From an uncultured Tateyamaria sp. (lineage in GTDB: Bacteria; Pseudomonadota; Alphaproteobacteria; Rhodobacterales; Rhodobacteraceae), in the NCBI RefSeq assembly GCF_947497045.1, contig NZ_CANMEU010000002.1, positions 558,001-622,000 of the forward strand: a stretch of DNA of 64,000 bases, in the 5' to 3' direction. Below the pieces are notes generated by a model. It worked only from the letters and a program-made list of their open reading frames with translations, was not told where the DNA came from and did not search any database. The translations under genes and the position numbers were made by a program. This document shows, piece after piece, positions 49,036 through 57,890 of this stretch; the stretch's first letter is position 1; each line of letters starts with the position of its first letter.

Positions 49036-50484
49036 CTACTCATTATCTTGTGGGTCTGCGCCCGTTGCCCCCGGATGGCCCATTTTGCGGATCGCGTCAA
49101 CGATCTGCGCGAGTTTCATGCTGAGCGAGCCCTTGACCAGCACAACATCGCCGCTGTCGAGGCGACGGGCCACGCGGGGTGCCATCTCGGCTGCGGTTTC
49201 GGCCCACATCCCCTGTTTTTGCGCCGGAAGGGCTTCGTGCAGGTTTTGCATGAGCGGGCCGATGCAGTGGATCGTATCGAGCGCCGCGACCGCGTCCAAT
49301 TCGGCCAGTTCGGCGTGCATGTCCGGCCCGTCGGGGCCAAGTTCTTTCATATCGCCCACAAATGCGATGCGTCGCCCCTTGCTGACCCGCCCGATATCAT
49401 GGGTCACCTGGGCCGCCGCCAGAACGTCGAGCGAGGCCGCCATGGAGGTCGGGTTGGCGTTGTAGCTGTCGTCGATCAGCTCCAGCGTGAGGTGGGTTTC
49501 GACCGGGTCCAGCGTGATGATTTCGCGCGCCCCACGTCCCTCATAGGGAGTCCAACGGCCCAGAGATTGCGCAGCCAGCGCCAGATCCGCGCCCAATGCC
49601 TCTGCGGCGGCCAAAGCCCCGAGCCCGTTCATGGCGAAATGTTTGCCCACCGCGCCGACCTTGAACAGCAACGGCTGGCCATGGGCTTCGGCCCTCACGA
49701 TTGTGGTATCCTGTTGCAGATCGACGGATTTCAGAACGAAATCAAAGCCGTGTTCCCCGAACCCGATGTCGCGACGTTTCGCATCATGGGCCTTGGCCTG
49801 AAGGATCGCAGCCGTCGAGCAGTCGTTGTTCAGCACCGCCGTGCCCCCATATTCGAGCCCTTCGATGATCGACGCCTTTTCCAGCGCGATCCCTTCGATG
49901 TTGTCGAACGCCTCAAGATGGGCGGCGGCCACGGTGGTGACCATCGCCACATGAGGCCGCGCAAGCTTGGCCAATGGTGCGATTTCGCCGGGGTGGTTCA
50001 TCCCGATCTCGATCACCGCATATTCGGTATCGGCGGGCATCCGCGCCAACGTCAGCGGCACCCCCCAGTGGTTGTTGTAGCTGGCCACAGAGGCGTGGGT
50101 GCGCCCCTGATCCGACAGGATCGCGCGCATCATTTCCTTGGTCGAGGTCTTGCCAACCGAGCCTGTGATCGCCACCACCTGTGCGTCTGTGCGAGCACGA
50201 GCCGCAGCACCGAGCGTTTCCAATGCGGCAAGGACATCAGGCACGACCAGCAAGGGCGCATCATCGGCAACGTCTTGAGGCACATGGTTCACAAGGGCCG
50301 CCCCGGCCCCGGCGTTGAGCGCTGCGGCAACGAAATCATGCCCGTCGCGTGCCGCCTGCAAGGCCACGAAAAGGTCGCCCGGTTGCAGGGTGCGCGTGTC
50401 GATGGAGACGCCGGTTACGCTCCAGTCTCGGGTATTGCGTCCGCCTGTTGCAGCGGCAGCGTCGGTCGAGGTCCAAAGGCTCAT
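49036..50484 (-). CDS. murF: UDP-MurNAc-tripeptide--D-Ala-D-Ala ligase
   Basis: MurF adds the D-Ala-D-Ala dipeptide to UDP-MurNAc-tripeptide. The 482-aa Mur ligase shows [17 protein letters not shown] near residue 27, the ATP-binding [13 protein letters not shown] near 108, the [10 protein letters not shown] acidic/Met segment near 165, and [15 protein letters not shown] near 342. Its start overlaps the murE stop by four bases and it leads into mraY after 11 bases. Confidence 0.97.
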   Translation of the reverse strand: MSLWTSTDAAAATGGRNTRDWSVTGVSIDTRTLQPGDLFVALQAARDGHDFVAAALNAGAGAALVNHVPQDVADDAPLLVVPDVLAALETLGAAARARTDAQVVAITGSVGKTSTKEMMRAILSDQGRTHASVASYNNHWGVPLTLARMPADTEYAVIEIGMNHPGEIAPLAKLARPHVAMVTTVAAAHLEAFDNIEGIALEKASIIEGLEYGGTAVLNNDCSTAAILQAKAHDAKRRDIGFGEHGFDFVLKSVDLQQDTTIVRAEAHGQPLLFKVGAVGKHFAMNGLGALAAAEALGADLALAAQSLGRWTPYEGRGAREIITLDPVETHLTLELIDDSYNANPTSMAASLDVLAAAQVTHDIGRVSKGRRIAFVGDMKELGPDGPDMHAELAELDAVAALDTIHCIGPLMQNLHEALPAQKQGMWAETAAEMAPRVARRLDSGDVVLVKGSLSMKLAQIVDAIRKMGHPGATGADPQDNE

Positions 50485-51956
50485 GTCAGTCGTCCCTCCA
50501 GCGCAGCGACGGCCACGCTTGCCTGTTCTGCGTCGTCAAAAGGCAGCACATCGTCGCCTACAATCTGCCCGACTTCATGGCCCTTGCCCGCGATCAGCAG
50601 CGCGTCGCCGGGTTCGAGCATGTCAACCGCGCGCAGGATCGCCTCGGCCCGGTCGCCCACTTCGGTGGCATCGGGGCAGCCTTCCATCACGGCGGCGCGG
50701 ATCGACGCAGGGTCTTCGCTGCGCGGATTGTCGTCGGTCACGAACACCACATCGGCGTGCTGCGCGGCGGCCTGCCCCATCAAGGGGCGCTTGGCCGCAT
50801 CGCGGTCCCCGCCTGCGCCCACGATGGTCACAAGTTTGCCCATGACATGCGGGCGCATCGCCGACAGGGCCGTGGCCACCGCGTCAGGCGTGTGGGCGTA
50901 ATCGACAAAGACCGCCGCACCGTTTTCGCGCCGTGCGGCAAGTTGCATACGGCCTCGCACGGTATCAAGATACGGCAATGTTTCGAACACCCGCGCAGGC
51001 TCCGCACCGCAGGCGATCACGAGGCCGCACGCCAGCATCACGTTGTCGGCCTGAAAGCCCCCGATCAAAGGCAGGCGTGCCGTATAAGCCTTGCCTGCGT
51101 ACTCAAAGCGCACATCCTGCCCCGTCGCATCAAAGCGTTGCGCCGACAGGTGCAGATCGCCCCCGTCCCGGCCTACGCTCAACACGGTCTGGCCCCGCGC
51201 ACGCGCGATGGCGGCCATGTCCACACCGCGCGCATCGTCCATATTGATCACTGCCGTACCGTCTTCGGGCAGTACCCGCGCGAACAGGCCCGCCTTGGCA
51301 TCGAAATAGGCCTCGAAGGTGTGGTGATAATCAAGATGGTCCTGGGTGAAATTGGTGAACCCGGCGGCCTTCAGCATCACCCCGTCAAGGCGGCGCTGAT
51401 CAAGCCCGTGGGAGGATGCCTCCATCGCGGCGTGAGTGATTCCGTTGGCGGCGGCCTCCGCCAGCGTGCGGTGCAGCGTGATCGGCTCGGGCGTGGTGTG
51501 GGCGAGCGGCGCAGACCATGCCCCCTCGACTCCGGTGGTGCCGAGGTTGACGGCTGCCAGGTCCATCTCGACCCAGATCTGGCGCACGAAGGTGGACACC
51601 GACGTCTTGCCATTGGTGCCGGTGACTGCGACCATCGTTTCGGGCTGGCCGCCAAACCAAAGCGCGGCGGTACGGCTGAGCGCCTCGCGCGGGGCGTCCG
51701 CAATCACCACTGCGATACCGTCGAGCACATCAGCGGCGATCTCGGCTCCTTCGGCATCCGTCAGCACGGCCACGGCCCCCATGCGCACCGCATATTGGAT
51801 GAATTCGGCCCCATGCACCCGCGCACCGGGCATGGCGGCAAACAGGACCCCGTCCCTGACCTCGCGGCTGTCCACGGCAATGCCGGTGATGTCCGGATTT
51901 GCCCCACCGCGGGCGGTCAGACCCAAGGTTGAAAGTGATCGTGTCTGCGCACCCAT
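50481..51956 (-). CDS. murE: UDP-MurNAc-L-Ala-D-Glu--meso-diaminopimelate ligase
   Basis: MurE adds the third stem residue. The 491-aa ligase has GIAVDSREVRDGVLFAAMPG near residue 27, TGTNGKTSVSTFVRQ near residue 107, and the selectivity motif DNPR in TDDNPRSEDP near residue 405, which marks meso-diaminopimelate rather than lysine. The ATG at 51956 (MGAQTRSL) is preferred; a GTG at 51995 almost touches the ftsI stop and adds residues that are not conserved. It is preceded by ftsI with a 40-base gap and overlaps murF by four bases. Confidence 0.97.
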   Translation of the reverse strand: MGAQTRSLSTLGLTARGGANPDITGIAVDSREVRDGVLFAAMPGARVHGAEFIQYAVRMGAVAVLTDAEGAEIAADVLDGIAVVIADAPREALSRTAALWFGGQPETMVAVTGTNGKTSVSTFVRQIWVEMDLAAVNLGTTGVEGAWSAPLAHTTPEPITLHRTLAEAAANGITHAAMEASSHGLDQRRLDGVMLKAAGFTNFTQDHLDYHHTFEAYFDAKAGLFARVLPEDGTAVINMDDARGVDMAAIARARGQTVLSVGRDGGDLHLSAQRFDATGQDVRFEYAGKAYTARLPLIGGFQADNVMLACGLVIACGAEPARVFETLPYLDTVRGRMQLAARRENGAAVFVDYAHTPDAVATALSAMRPHVMGKLVTIVGAGGDRDAAKRPLMGQAAAQHADVVFVTDDNPRSEDPASIRAAVMEGCPDATEVGDRAEAILRAVDMLEPGDALLIAGKGHEVGQIVGDDVLPFDDAEQASVAVAALEGRLT

Positions 51957-51996
51957 ATCTGCTTTGGCCTTTTTTGGCTCGGGTGCGCACGGCACC

Positions 51997-53784
51997 TCAG
52001 TTGCTGCTGGTGAGCGTTATATCAGCCAGTCTGCCCGGTTCAACGGTTGGCCGCAGACCCAGGAGCGGGGCGATGCGTCCGATCATCTCGGCCGCGACGG
52101 GCACGGCCGTCCACCCGGCGGTGCGGCGCGGCTTGTCGCCAGATGTCTCGACCGGTTCGTCCAGCGTCACCACGAGCACGTATTTGGGATCATGCGCAGG
52201 GAAGAGGGTGGCGAAGGTGGCAATCACCTTGTCCTCGTAATACCCGCCGCGCGGCTTGGGTTTGTCGGCGGTGCCCGTCTTGCCGCCCACCGCATAGCCG
52301 GGCACTTCGCCCATGCTGGCCGTGCCAGAAGTCACTACCGCACGCAGCATATCGCGCGCCGCATTGGCAGCACCCGTGCTCATCACCCGTTCCTTGGTTT
52401 GAGGGCCGGTCTGTTTGAGGATGGTCGGGTCCACCTTGAAGCCGCCATTGGCGATGGCCGCGTAGCCCGCCGCCAGATGCATCGGCGAGGTGGACAGCCC
52501 GTGACCATAGCTGATCGTGACCGCACTGAGATCGGTCCAGCGTTTGGGCAACAGCGGCTTGCCGGTGCGCGCCTCGAAAATCTCGAACGGGGTCGCGTCG
52601 AAAAAGCCGAGGGATTTCAGAAATTCCTGCTGGCGCTTCACACCGATCTGCAAGGCCATGCGACCCGTCCCCCGGTTCGAGGATTTGACGATGATGTCAC
52701 TGACGCTCAGCTTGCCGTAGTTCTTGTTGCGGAATTCACCTATAGGAAAGCCGCCCACGCGCATCGGACCAGAGGTATCGATGACGGTCGAGGGGGACAC
52801 GAGGCCCAGCTCGATGGCCTGCGCGGCGGCAAATATCTTGAAAGTCGAGCCCAACTCATACACCCCCTGCACTGATCGGTTGAACAGCGGGCTGTCGCTT
52901 TGATCGCCCTTGGTGGCCGGGCGGGGGCGATTGTTGGGATCGAAATTGGGCAGGCTCACGACTGAAATCACCTCGCCCGTGTGTACATCCATCAGAACGG
53001 AGGTCGCACCCTTGGCGTTCATAATCTTCATGCCGCCATAAAGCACGCGTTCGGAGGCCGCCTGCACTGTCAGGTCCAGCGACAACTCAAGCGGGTTTTG
53101 TCCGTTGGCGGGATCGCGCAGATAGTCGTCAAACTGCTTTTCAACGCCTGCAACGCCGATAACCTCAGCCGCGCTCACGCCTTCCTTGCCAAAGGACGCA
53201 CCACCCAGCACATGGGCGGCCAGCGTGCCGTTGGGATAAAGGCGCATGTCGCGGGGGCCGAACAACAGGCCGGGATCGCCGATTTCATGCACCAATTGCA
53301 TCTGTTCAGGGCTGATTTTCTTCTTGATCCACAGGAACTTGCGCTTGCCGGTGAACTGTTTGATCAGGTCCGCCTCTTTGAGGTCGGGAAACACGGCTGC
53401 CAGCCCCTTGGCCGAGGCCACCGGGTCCACCATGTGGGGTGGTTGGGCATACAGCGCGTGGGTTTCGAAATTCGTGGCCAGCAGATGCCCGTTGCGATCC
53501 ACAATGTCGGCGCGCGAGGCCGAAATGGCGGCCCCTTGGGCGGCGGTGCGCGGCTCGACCGGCTCGGATGTTGCCAGCATGCCCATGCGTAGGCCCACAA
53601 CGCCAAAGGCGCAGAAAAAGAACAGGCCCAGCACCAAAAGCCGCCCTTCGGCGCGTTGACGGGCGTGATCGCGCATGTCCTCGTGACGGGCGCGGATGTT
53701 TTCGCGTTCAATCGCGTCCGGATTTTCGCCAGCTTCGCGGGCCGGCAGGATACGGGCCAGCGGGCGCAAGGGGGTGCGGATCAT
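51997..53784 (-). CDS. ftsI: Division-specific transpeptidase FtsI (PBP3)
   Basis: FtsI cross-links septal peptidoglycan. The 595-aa class B penicillin-binding protein has a ~47-residue cytoplasmic tail, one membrane helix (RLLVLGLFFFCAFGVVGL), a pedestal domain, and the transpeptidase domain. The active-site SxxK is in GSTFKIFAAAQ near residue 312, SxN in VKSSNRGTG near 366, and KTGT in VGGKTGTADKP near 505. Its start overlaps the ftsL stop by four bases. Confidence 0.97.
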   Translation of the reverse strand: MIRTPLRPLARILPAREAGENPDAIERENIRARHEDMRDHARQRAEGRLLVLGLFFFCAFGVVGLRMGMLATSEPVEPRTAAQGAAISASRADIVDRNGHLLATNFETHALYAQPPHMVDPVASAKGLAAVFPDLKEADLIKQFTGKRKFLWIKKKISPEQMQLVHEIGDPGLLFGPRDMRLYPNGTLAAHVLGGASFGKEGVSAAEVIGVAGVEKQFDDYLRDPANGQNPLELSLDLTVQAASERVLYGGMKIMNAKGATSVLMDVHTGEVISVVSLPNFDPNNRPRPATKGDQSDSPLFNRSVQGVYELGSTFKIFAAAQAIELGLVSPSTVIDTSGPMRVGGFPIGEFRNKNYGKLSVSDIIVKSSNRGTGRMALQIGVKRQQEFLKSLGFFDATPFEIFEARTGKPLLPKRWTDLSAVTISYGHGLSTSPMHLAAGYAAIANGGFKVDPTILKQTGPQTKERVMSTGAANAARDMLRAVVTSGTASMGEVPGYAVGGKTGTADKPKPRGGYYEDKVIATFATLFPAHDPKYVLVVTLDEPVETSGDKPRRTAGWTAVPVAAEMIGRIAPLLGLRPTVEPGRLADITLTSSN

Positions 53785-54137
53785 GGCTGCTGCTCCTCTT
53801 CCTCAAGCTCACCGGACACCTCGACTGCGTTTTCGAGGATCAGCGCAGGTGGGGCTGGATAGGCGACCTCGTCCACACGCCCAAACTGGTCGGGGCGGAA
53901 GGGCAACAGGCCAAGGCGATCAAAGTTGATGTCGGCCAGATCGCGCAGCCGGTCGGGGCGGTTCAGATAGGCCCATTCAGCGCGCAACACAGCCAGACGG
54001 GAATGGGTGATGCGTATGTCGCGGTGCAACTGGTCGGTTTTGGCAAGCGACTCTTGCGTCGCGTAATTCTCGCGGTAGGCCCAAAAGGCCAGACCGATCA
54101 CGGCCAGTGTCGTCAATATATAAAGTATGGTGCGCAT
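53781..54137 (-). CDS. ftsL: Cell division protein FtsL
   Basis: FtsL is a small bitopic divisome protein that joins FtsB and FtsQ. The 118-aa protein has one membrane helix at residues 3-20 (TILYILTTLAVIGLAFWA), a heptad-like coiled coil up to about residue 60 (ATQESLAKTDQLHRDIRITH), then AYLNRPDRLRDLADINFDRLGL, which is the family's conserved end. An acidic tail follows. It shares one base with the rsmH stop (TGATG) and overlaps ftsI by four bases. Confidence 0.9.
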   Translation of the reverse strand: MRTILYILTTLAVIGLAFWAYRENYATQESLAKTDQLHRDIRITHSRLAVLRAEWAYLNRPDRLRDLADINFDRLGLLPFRPDQFGRVDEVAYPAPPALILENAVEVSGELEEEEQQP

Positions 54138-55102
54138 CAGAGCGTCCCCTTGATCTGCGGCATTCCAATGGATTTTGCGTCAATATCCCCCGCCGGGGCG
54201 TCCGTGCGGGTCGCGATGCGCAACTTGGCTGAGCGGCTGCGCGGATTGGCGGCAAGTTCGGCCGCATCCGGACCAATGGCCTTGCGGCTTTTGACGGTGA
54301 ATTGGGCGGCAGTTTTCGTGGTCTCGGGGGCATAGCGGTTGGCATTGGCCTGCTTGCCCGCCCGCGCGGTGAGGAAGCGTTTGACCATGCGGTCCTCGAC
54401 CGAATGAAAGGTGACAACAGCCAGCTTGCCACCTTCTGCCAGCGCACGTTCAGCGGCCATAAGCCCCTGATAAAGCTCACCATATTCATTATTCACCGCA
54501 ATGCGCAGCGCCTGAAAACTCCGCGTTGCAGGATGGGACTGTCCGGGCTTGGGGCGCGGCAGGCATTTTTCGACCACCCTAGCCAGTTCAAGCGTGGTGG
54601 TGACGGGGCGCGCCGCAATGATGGCCCGCGCGATTCGCCGGCTGGCGCGCTCTTCACCGTAGTGGAACAGGATATCGGCGAGGGTTTCTTCCTCGGCGCT
54701 GTTCACGATATCGGAGGCGGACGGGCCGTCCTGGCTCATCCGCATGTCAAGGGGGCCGTCCTTCATAAAGGAAAACCCCCGACCTGCCTGATCCAGTTGC
54801 ATGGAACTGACACCAAGGTCGAGAACCACGCCGTCCAGACCATCAGCATAGGCATCAAGGTTGGAAAATACGCCAGGCTGCATGACCAGCCGGTCGCCGT
54901 ATGCGATCGCCCAATCGACGGCCATGTCAAAGGCGAGCGGGTCACGATCCACGGCGATCACCTGTTCGGCCCCGGCCTCAAGCAAGGCGCGGGTATAGCC
55001 ACCAGCCCCGAACGTGCCATCCAGCCAACGCCCCTCAATAGGCGCACAATGCGACAGGATCGCGTCGATCAGTACCGGTATATGTGGCCCCCCAGCCGAC
55101 AT
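54137..55102 (-). CDS. rsmH: 16S rRNA (cytosine(1402)-N(4))-methyltransferase
   Basis: RsmH (MraW) methylates N4 of C1402 in 16S rRNA. The 321-aa protein starts at 55102 with [15 protein letters not shown] and has the SAM-binding [17 protein letters not shown] near residue 27, [20 protein letters not shown] near 93, and the C-terminal [12 protein letters not shown] near 235. The open frame extends far upstream, but that part is the antisense-like reading of mraZ. The mraZ stop is one base upstream. Confidence 0.97.
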   Translation of the reverse strand: MSAGGPHIPVLIDAILSHCAPIEGRWLDGTFGAGGYTRALLEAGAEQVIAVDRDPLAFDMAVDWAIAYGDRLVMQPGVFSNLDAYADGLDGVVLDLGVSSMQLDQAGRGFSFMKDGPLDMRMSQDGPSASDIVNSAEEETLADILFHYGEERASRRIARAIIAARPVTTTLELARVVEKCLPRPKPGQSHPATRSFQALRIAVNNEYGELYQGLMAAERALAEGGKLAVVTFHSVEDRMVKRFLTARAGKQANANRYAPETTKTAAQFTVKSRKAIGPDAAELAANPRSRSAKLRIATRTDAPAGDIDAKSIGMPQIKGTL

Positions 55103-55103
55103 T

Positions 55104-55595
55104 TCAGCCCATGTCCCCGTCAAGATAGACGGATGGATCAAGATCCGGGTCGAACCCGTCATCATCGAGGGCTGCGATGCTCGCGTCATAGGCTTCGGGC
55201 CGCCAGATCTCGAACGTATCCCCGGAAGAGACGAAGCGGGCCATGCCATCCAGCCCGATCTTGTCGCGCAACTTGGCGGGCAACACAATGCGGCCCGTGT
55301 CATCCACAACCGTCTCGATGGATTGCGCGCTATACAGCCGCTCCATCGCCTTGCGCTTGGCCGAGCCGCGGGGATGTTTGGAAATCTTGTCGTCGACCTC
55401 GTCCATCGCCTCGATGGTGAAGCCTTCAAGAAAGGCGCGGGTGTCGCCGCCATAGACAATGATGATGCGCGGCGGCAGGCCGTCGGTCCAGTCCGGGTCG
55501 CCCGCTTCGATCACACGACGAAACGAGGCCGGGATAGACACCCTGCCCTTCGCGTCCACCTTGTGGTCGCTTTCGCCTCTGAACCTGCGTGCCAC
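55104..55595 (-). CDS. mraZ: Transcriptional regulator MraZ
   Basis: MraZ is the AbrB-fold DNA-binding protein that represses its own dcw operon in E. coli. The 163-aa protein has two related halves, each with a GRVSIPA- or GRIVLPA-type motif ([15 protein letters not shown] near residue 12 and [14 protein letters not shown] near 98). The start codon is GTG (55595). In E. coli MraZ binds repeats of TGGGN at a 10-base period. A similar array is present at 55871-55910, about 275 bases upstream. The long leader between contains an intrinsic terminator. Confidence 0.95.
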   Translation of the reverse strand: MARRFRGESDHKVDAKGRVSIPASFRRVIEAGDPDWTDGLPPRIIIVYGGDTRAFLEGFTIEAMDEVDDKISKHPRGSAKRKAMERLYSAQSIETVVDDTGRIVLPAKLRDKIGLDGMARFVSSGDTFEIWRPEAYDASIAALDDDGFDPDLDPSVYLDGDMG

Positions 55596-55646
55596 CGTTT
55601 GGCCCGTCCCTTTTTAACGTCAGCACATGATCCCCATCCGTGCTGT

Positions 55647-55693
55647 AGAAATGGAAACGGCGGGTTGATCTGCTGCCACTGATCAACCCGCCG
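55647..55693 (-). terminator. Leader terminator in front of mraZ
   Basis: Arms CGGCGGGTTGATC (55658-55670, plus strand) and GATCAACCCGCCG (55681-55693) pair perfectly over 13 bases around a 10-base loop. On the minus strand the hairpin is followed by TTTCCATTTCT (55657-55647). It should stop a fraction of transcripts before mraZ, giving attenuation of the dcw operon. Confidence 0.85.
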
Positions 55694-55862
55694 CCCTCGT
55701 CCCGACTTGCGGGATGTCCAGCTGCGCGCGCCACCTGGGGGGATGTCTGCTCGCTCGCGCGCCGGATCTCTGGTCTGATGAAAGCGAGGTGCCTGTATGA
55801 AACCTGCTAGAGTTTTGTTGTCTGCGTGGGGTCGTTTGCTGCCCCGTGTCTCGTTCTCATCT
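55647..55862 (-). ncRNA. upsM: UpsM-like leader sRNA upstream of mraZ
   Basis: In Rhodobacter sphaeroides the mraZ 5' leader is terminated early and gives the abundant ~200-nt sRNA UpsM. Here the same place holds a Rho-independent terminator (hairpin 55658-55693, then a T-rich stretch to 55647), 52 bases before the mraZ start. A transcript starting near the repeat array at 55871-55910 and ending there would be about 210-220 nt. The 5' end given is an estimate. The assignment rests on position and structure, not on sequence alignment. Confidence 0.65.
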
Positions 55863-55870
55863 GATGCATT

Positions 55871-55910
55871 AGGGATGCCATGGGATAACATGGTACGCAA
55901 TGGTTTTTTG
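55871..55910. promoter_or_regulatory. MraZ-box-like direct repeats with 10-base period
   Basis: On the plus strand four consecutive 10-base units begin AGGGAT, TGGGAT, TGGTAC and TGGTTT (starting at 55871, 55881, 55891 and 55901). An additional TGGGAT is at 55930. The period and TGGGN core match the operator bound by MraZ in E. coli. The array lies at the expected promoter of the mraZ leader. Between here and mrp (to 56221) the DNA is AT-rich, with the hairpin GCCCATG / CATGGGC at 56189-56208 after mrp and no convincing gene. Confidence 0.6.
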
Positions 55911-56221
55911 AGGAGTCATTGAAGTGCAATGGGATGAAGTCGGCCATATCCAACACCTTAAAGGCTGTAATTTTCAGCCTATTTAAGCCTATAAGGTTAT
56001 CGGTCAAACTGTAGCCACTATATGTTGTGCTCACCTTTGCACGCCCAGCTTATCCCACATTTTCCCAAAAAAATGCGATATAGGGCGCAGTTTTTTGTAC
56101 GTTTATGCTTTGTTCTTAAGCTATTTTCATCAAAAACACGCGATTCACTCGAATTTGATTCGAATCTAACGGCCAGACGCAGCCTATTGCCCATGAATTC
56201 CCATGGGCTTGGCAACCACGG

Positions 56222-57295
56222 TCAGGCCACGCCGCCTTTGATCAGCCCCTGCGCGATCTGCGCATAGGCGTCCGCCATCGGCCCGTCCCCTGCGGCAATC
56301 GGTGTGCCTCCGTCTCCGGCCAGCCTGGTGTCGAGGTCAATGGGCAGCGCGCCAAGCAGCGGCACACCCATCTTTTCGGCCTCCGCCGCGACACCGCCCT
56401 GACCAAAGATCTGATGCTGTGACCCGCAATCAGGGCAAATGAACATCGACATGTTTTCGATCAGACCCAGAACGGGCGTCTTGAGCGTCGCAAACATGTC
56501 CAGCGCCTTGCGCGCGTCGATCAGGGCCACGTCCTGCGGCGTCGATACAACTATGGCACCCGTCAGTTCGGACTTGGTGCACAGCGTCAACTGCACATCC
56601 CCCGTCCCGGGCGGCAAATCGACCAACAGCACGTCCAACTCGCCCCACTCCACCTGCCCCAGCATCTGTTGCAGCGCGCCCATCAGCATTGGGCCGCGCC
56701 AAACGACCGCTTTGCCCTCTTCCATCATAAAGCCGATGGACATGAGCGTGACGCCGTGGGCATGCAGCGGGATGATCGTCTTGCCATCCGGGGATGCGGG
56801 GCGCTTGTTGACCCCCATCATGCGCGGCTGGCTTGGACCATAAATATCTGCATCCAGCAGGCCCACCTTGCGTCCCTGTCTGGCAAGCGCCACGGCAAGG
56901 TTGGAAGAGACGGTGGATTTGCCCACCCCCCCCTTGCCCGACCCGATGGCCAGAATGCGCTGTACGCCGGTGGGTTTGGTCGGCCCCTCTTGCGGCTTGG
57001 GGTGGCCGCCGATCTTGAGGCTGGGCGGTGCAGCCGGTTTTGCGGCTGGACCGTGGGCCGTCAGGGCCACACGAGCCTGCGCCACACCGTCCATATCGCG
57101 CACCAGCTGTTCGGCAGCCGCGCGGATCGGCTCCATCCGGGCCGCAATCTCGGGGCTGGGCGCTTCGATCACGAATTGCACCTGATTCCCGTCAACCGAG
57201 ACCGCACGAATCAAATCACGGCTCACAAGGTCGCCCCCATCGGGCATGCCGATACGGGCCAACGTGGCGAGGATATCGTCTTTGGTCACAGGCAT
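56222..57295 (-). CDS. apbC: Mrp/NBP35-type Fe-S cluster carrier ATPase
   Basis: A 357-aa P-loop protein of the Mrp/ApbC family that holds and transfers [4Fe-4S] clusters. Residues 1-85 form the DUF59/MIP18-like domain; a Pro-rich linker follows. The deviant Walker A GKGGVGKST is near residue 119, DADIYGPSQPRMMG near 150, and the cluster-binding CPDC pair in FICPDCGSQ near residue 290. It reads toward the mraZ leader on the same strand, but an AT-rich gap and a hairpin at its end suggest an independent unit. Confidence 0.95.
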   Translation of the reverse strand: MPVTKDDILATLARIGMPDGGDLVSRDLIRAVSVDGNQVQFVIEAPSPEIAARMEPIRAAAEQLVRDMDGVAQARVALTAHGPAAKPAAPPSLKIGGHPKPQEGPTKPTGVQRILAIGSGKGGVGKSTVSSNLAVALARQGRKVGLLDADIYGPSQPRMMGVNKRPASPDGKTIIPLHAHGVTLMSIGFMMEEGKAVVWRGPMLMGALQQMLGQVEWGELDVLLVDLPPGTGDVQLTLCTKSELTGAIVVSTPQDVALIDARKALDMFATLKTPVLGLIENMSMFICPDCGSQHQIFGQGGVAAEAEKMGVPLLGALPIDLDTRLAGDGGTPIAAGDGPMADAYAQIAQGLIKGGVA

Positions 57296-57460
57296 GGTGC
57301 ATTTCTCCGCTCGGGTGCCACATTAACTGGCAGATTTCGCGGCGCACACAAGAGGCGCCGACACAGCCGCGACATCAGCGCCGGTTTATTGGGCGGGTCG
57401 CACAAGATTTCAACTGCAACCCTATGCAATTGCTGCATAGCAGCATTGCCGCAGAAAGTA

Positions 57461-57488
57461 TTGTGCAGACGCAGCATTCACTTATGTT
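57461..57488 (+). promoter_or_regulatory. Possible RpoH-type promoter of the DUF1127/sRNA unit
   Basis: TTGTGC (57461-57466) and TATGTT (57483-57488) are spaced by 16 bases, 45 bases before the DUF1127 start. In R. sphaeroides the equivalent unit is driven by RpoHI/RpoHII. A near-perfect inverted repeat lies just upstream (57426-57449). The boxes are weakly constrained, so confidence is modest. Confidence 0.4.
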
Positions 57489-57532
57489 TGGGTCAACGAA
57501 ATTGAGCAAGTTTAGAAAACGAGGCAACACAC

Positions 57533-57766
57533 ATGGCCTATTACAACGACATCAACACCCGCAGCGATCTGGTTGAGCGCATCCTTGGTGCAGCCGCGCG
57601 CATTCTGGAAACAGCAGCCGAGCGGCGTGCGCAAAACCGCATCTATCGCACCACATTGGGCGAGTTGGATGCCTTGTCGAACCGCGAGCTGGCTGATCTG
57701 GGCATGCACCGCTCCGAACTCAAGCGTGTCGCCTGGGAATCGGCTTACGGCAGCGCTGCGCACTGA
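57533..57766 (+). CDS. DUF1127 small protein (CcaF1-like)
   Basis: A 77-aa protein with a C-terminal DUF1127 domain (YRTTLGELDALSNRELADLGMHRSEL), an Arg-rich short helical domain. In R. sphaeroides a DUF1127 gene directly precedes the CcsR sRNAs; its product, CcaF1, has been described as an RNA-binding protein affecting sRNA maturation and turnover. Here the same gene order occurs: four CCTCCTCCC hairpins begin 11 bases after its stop. The start has GAGG nine bases upstream. The N-terminal half (RSDLVERILGAAARILETAAERRA) is an amphipathic helix. Role by homology and context. Confidence 0.88.
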   Translation: MAYYNDINTRSDLVERILGAAARILETAAERRAQNRIYRTTLGELDALSNRELADLGMHRSELKRVAWESAYGSAAH

Positions 57767-57776
57767 ACATCGAGAT

Positions 57777-57851
57777 CAGATGTCCCTCTCCTCCTCCCTG
57801 GGGCATCTGTAAATTTGCGGCGGCGTCCTCCTCCTCCCTGACGTCGCCGCA
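57777..57851 (+). ncRNA. CcsR-type (cuckoo) sRNA unit 1
   Basis: Two hairpins expose CCTCCTCCC. In the first, arms CAGATG (57777-57782) and CATCTG (57804-57809) close a loop with the motif at 57790-57798. In the second, 12-bp arms 57816-57827 and 57840-57851 (one G-T wobble) enclose the motif at 57830-57838. Two such loops per RNA is the described form of CcsR/cuckoo RNAs of Rhodobacterales, which are cut from the DUF1127 transcript and induced by stress. The motif imitates the anti-Shine-Dalgarno end of 16S rRNA. Confidence 0.85.
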
Positions 57852-57890
57852 CCTTTTCATTCCGCGCCCTTAAGGGTGCATCACGAGACA

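Noticed and set aside
49003-50901. 632-codon plus-strand open frame opposite murF and murE
   Set aside because: An antisense frame with no domain similarity; murF and murE are complete with all motifs.
56018-56215. 65-codon minus-strand frame in the AT-rich gap after mrp
   Set aside because: It lacks coding-type third-base bias and lies over inverted repeats; more likely regulatory or spacer DNA.
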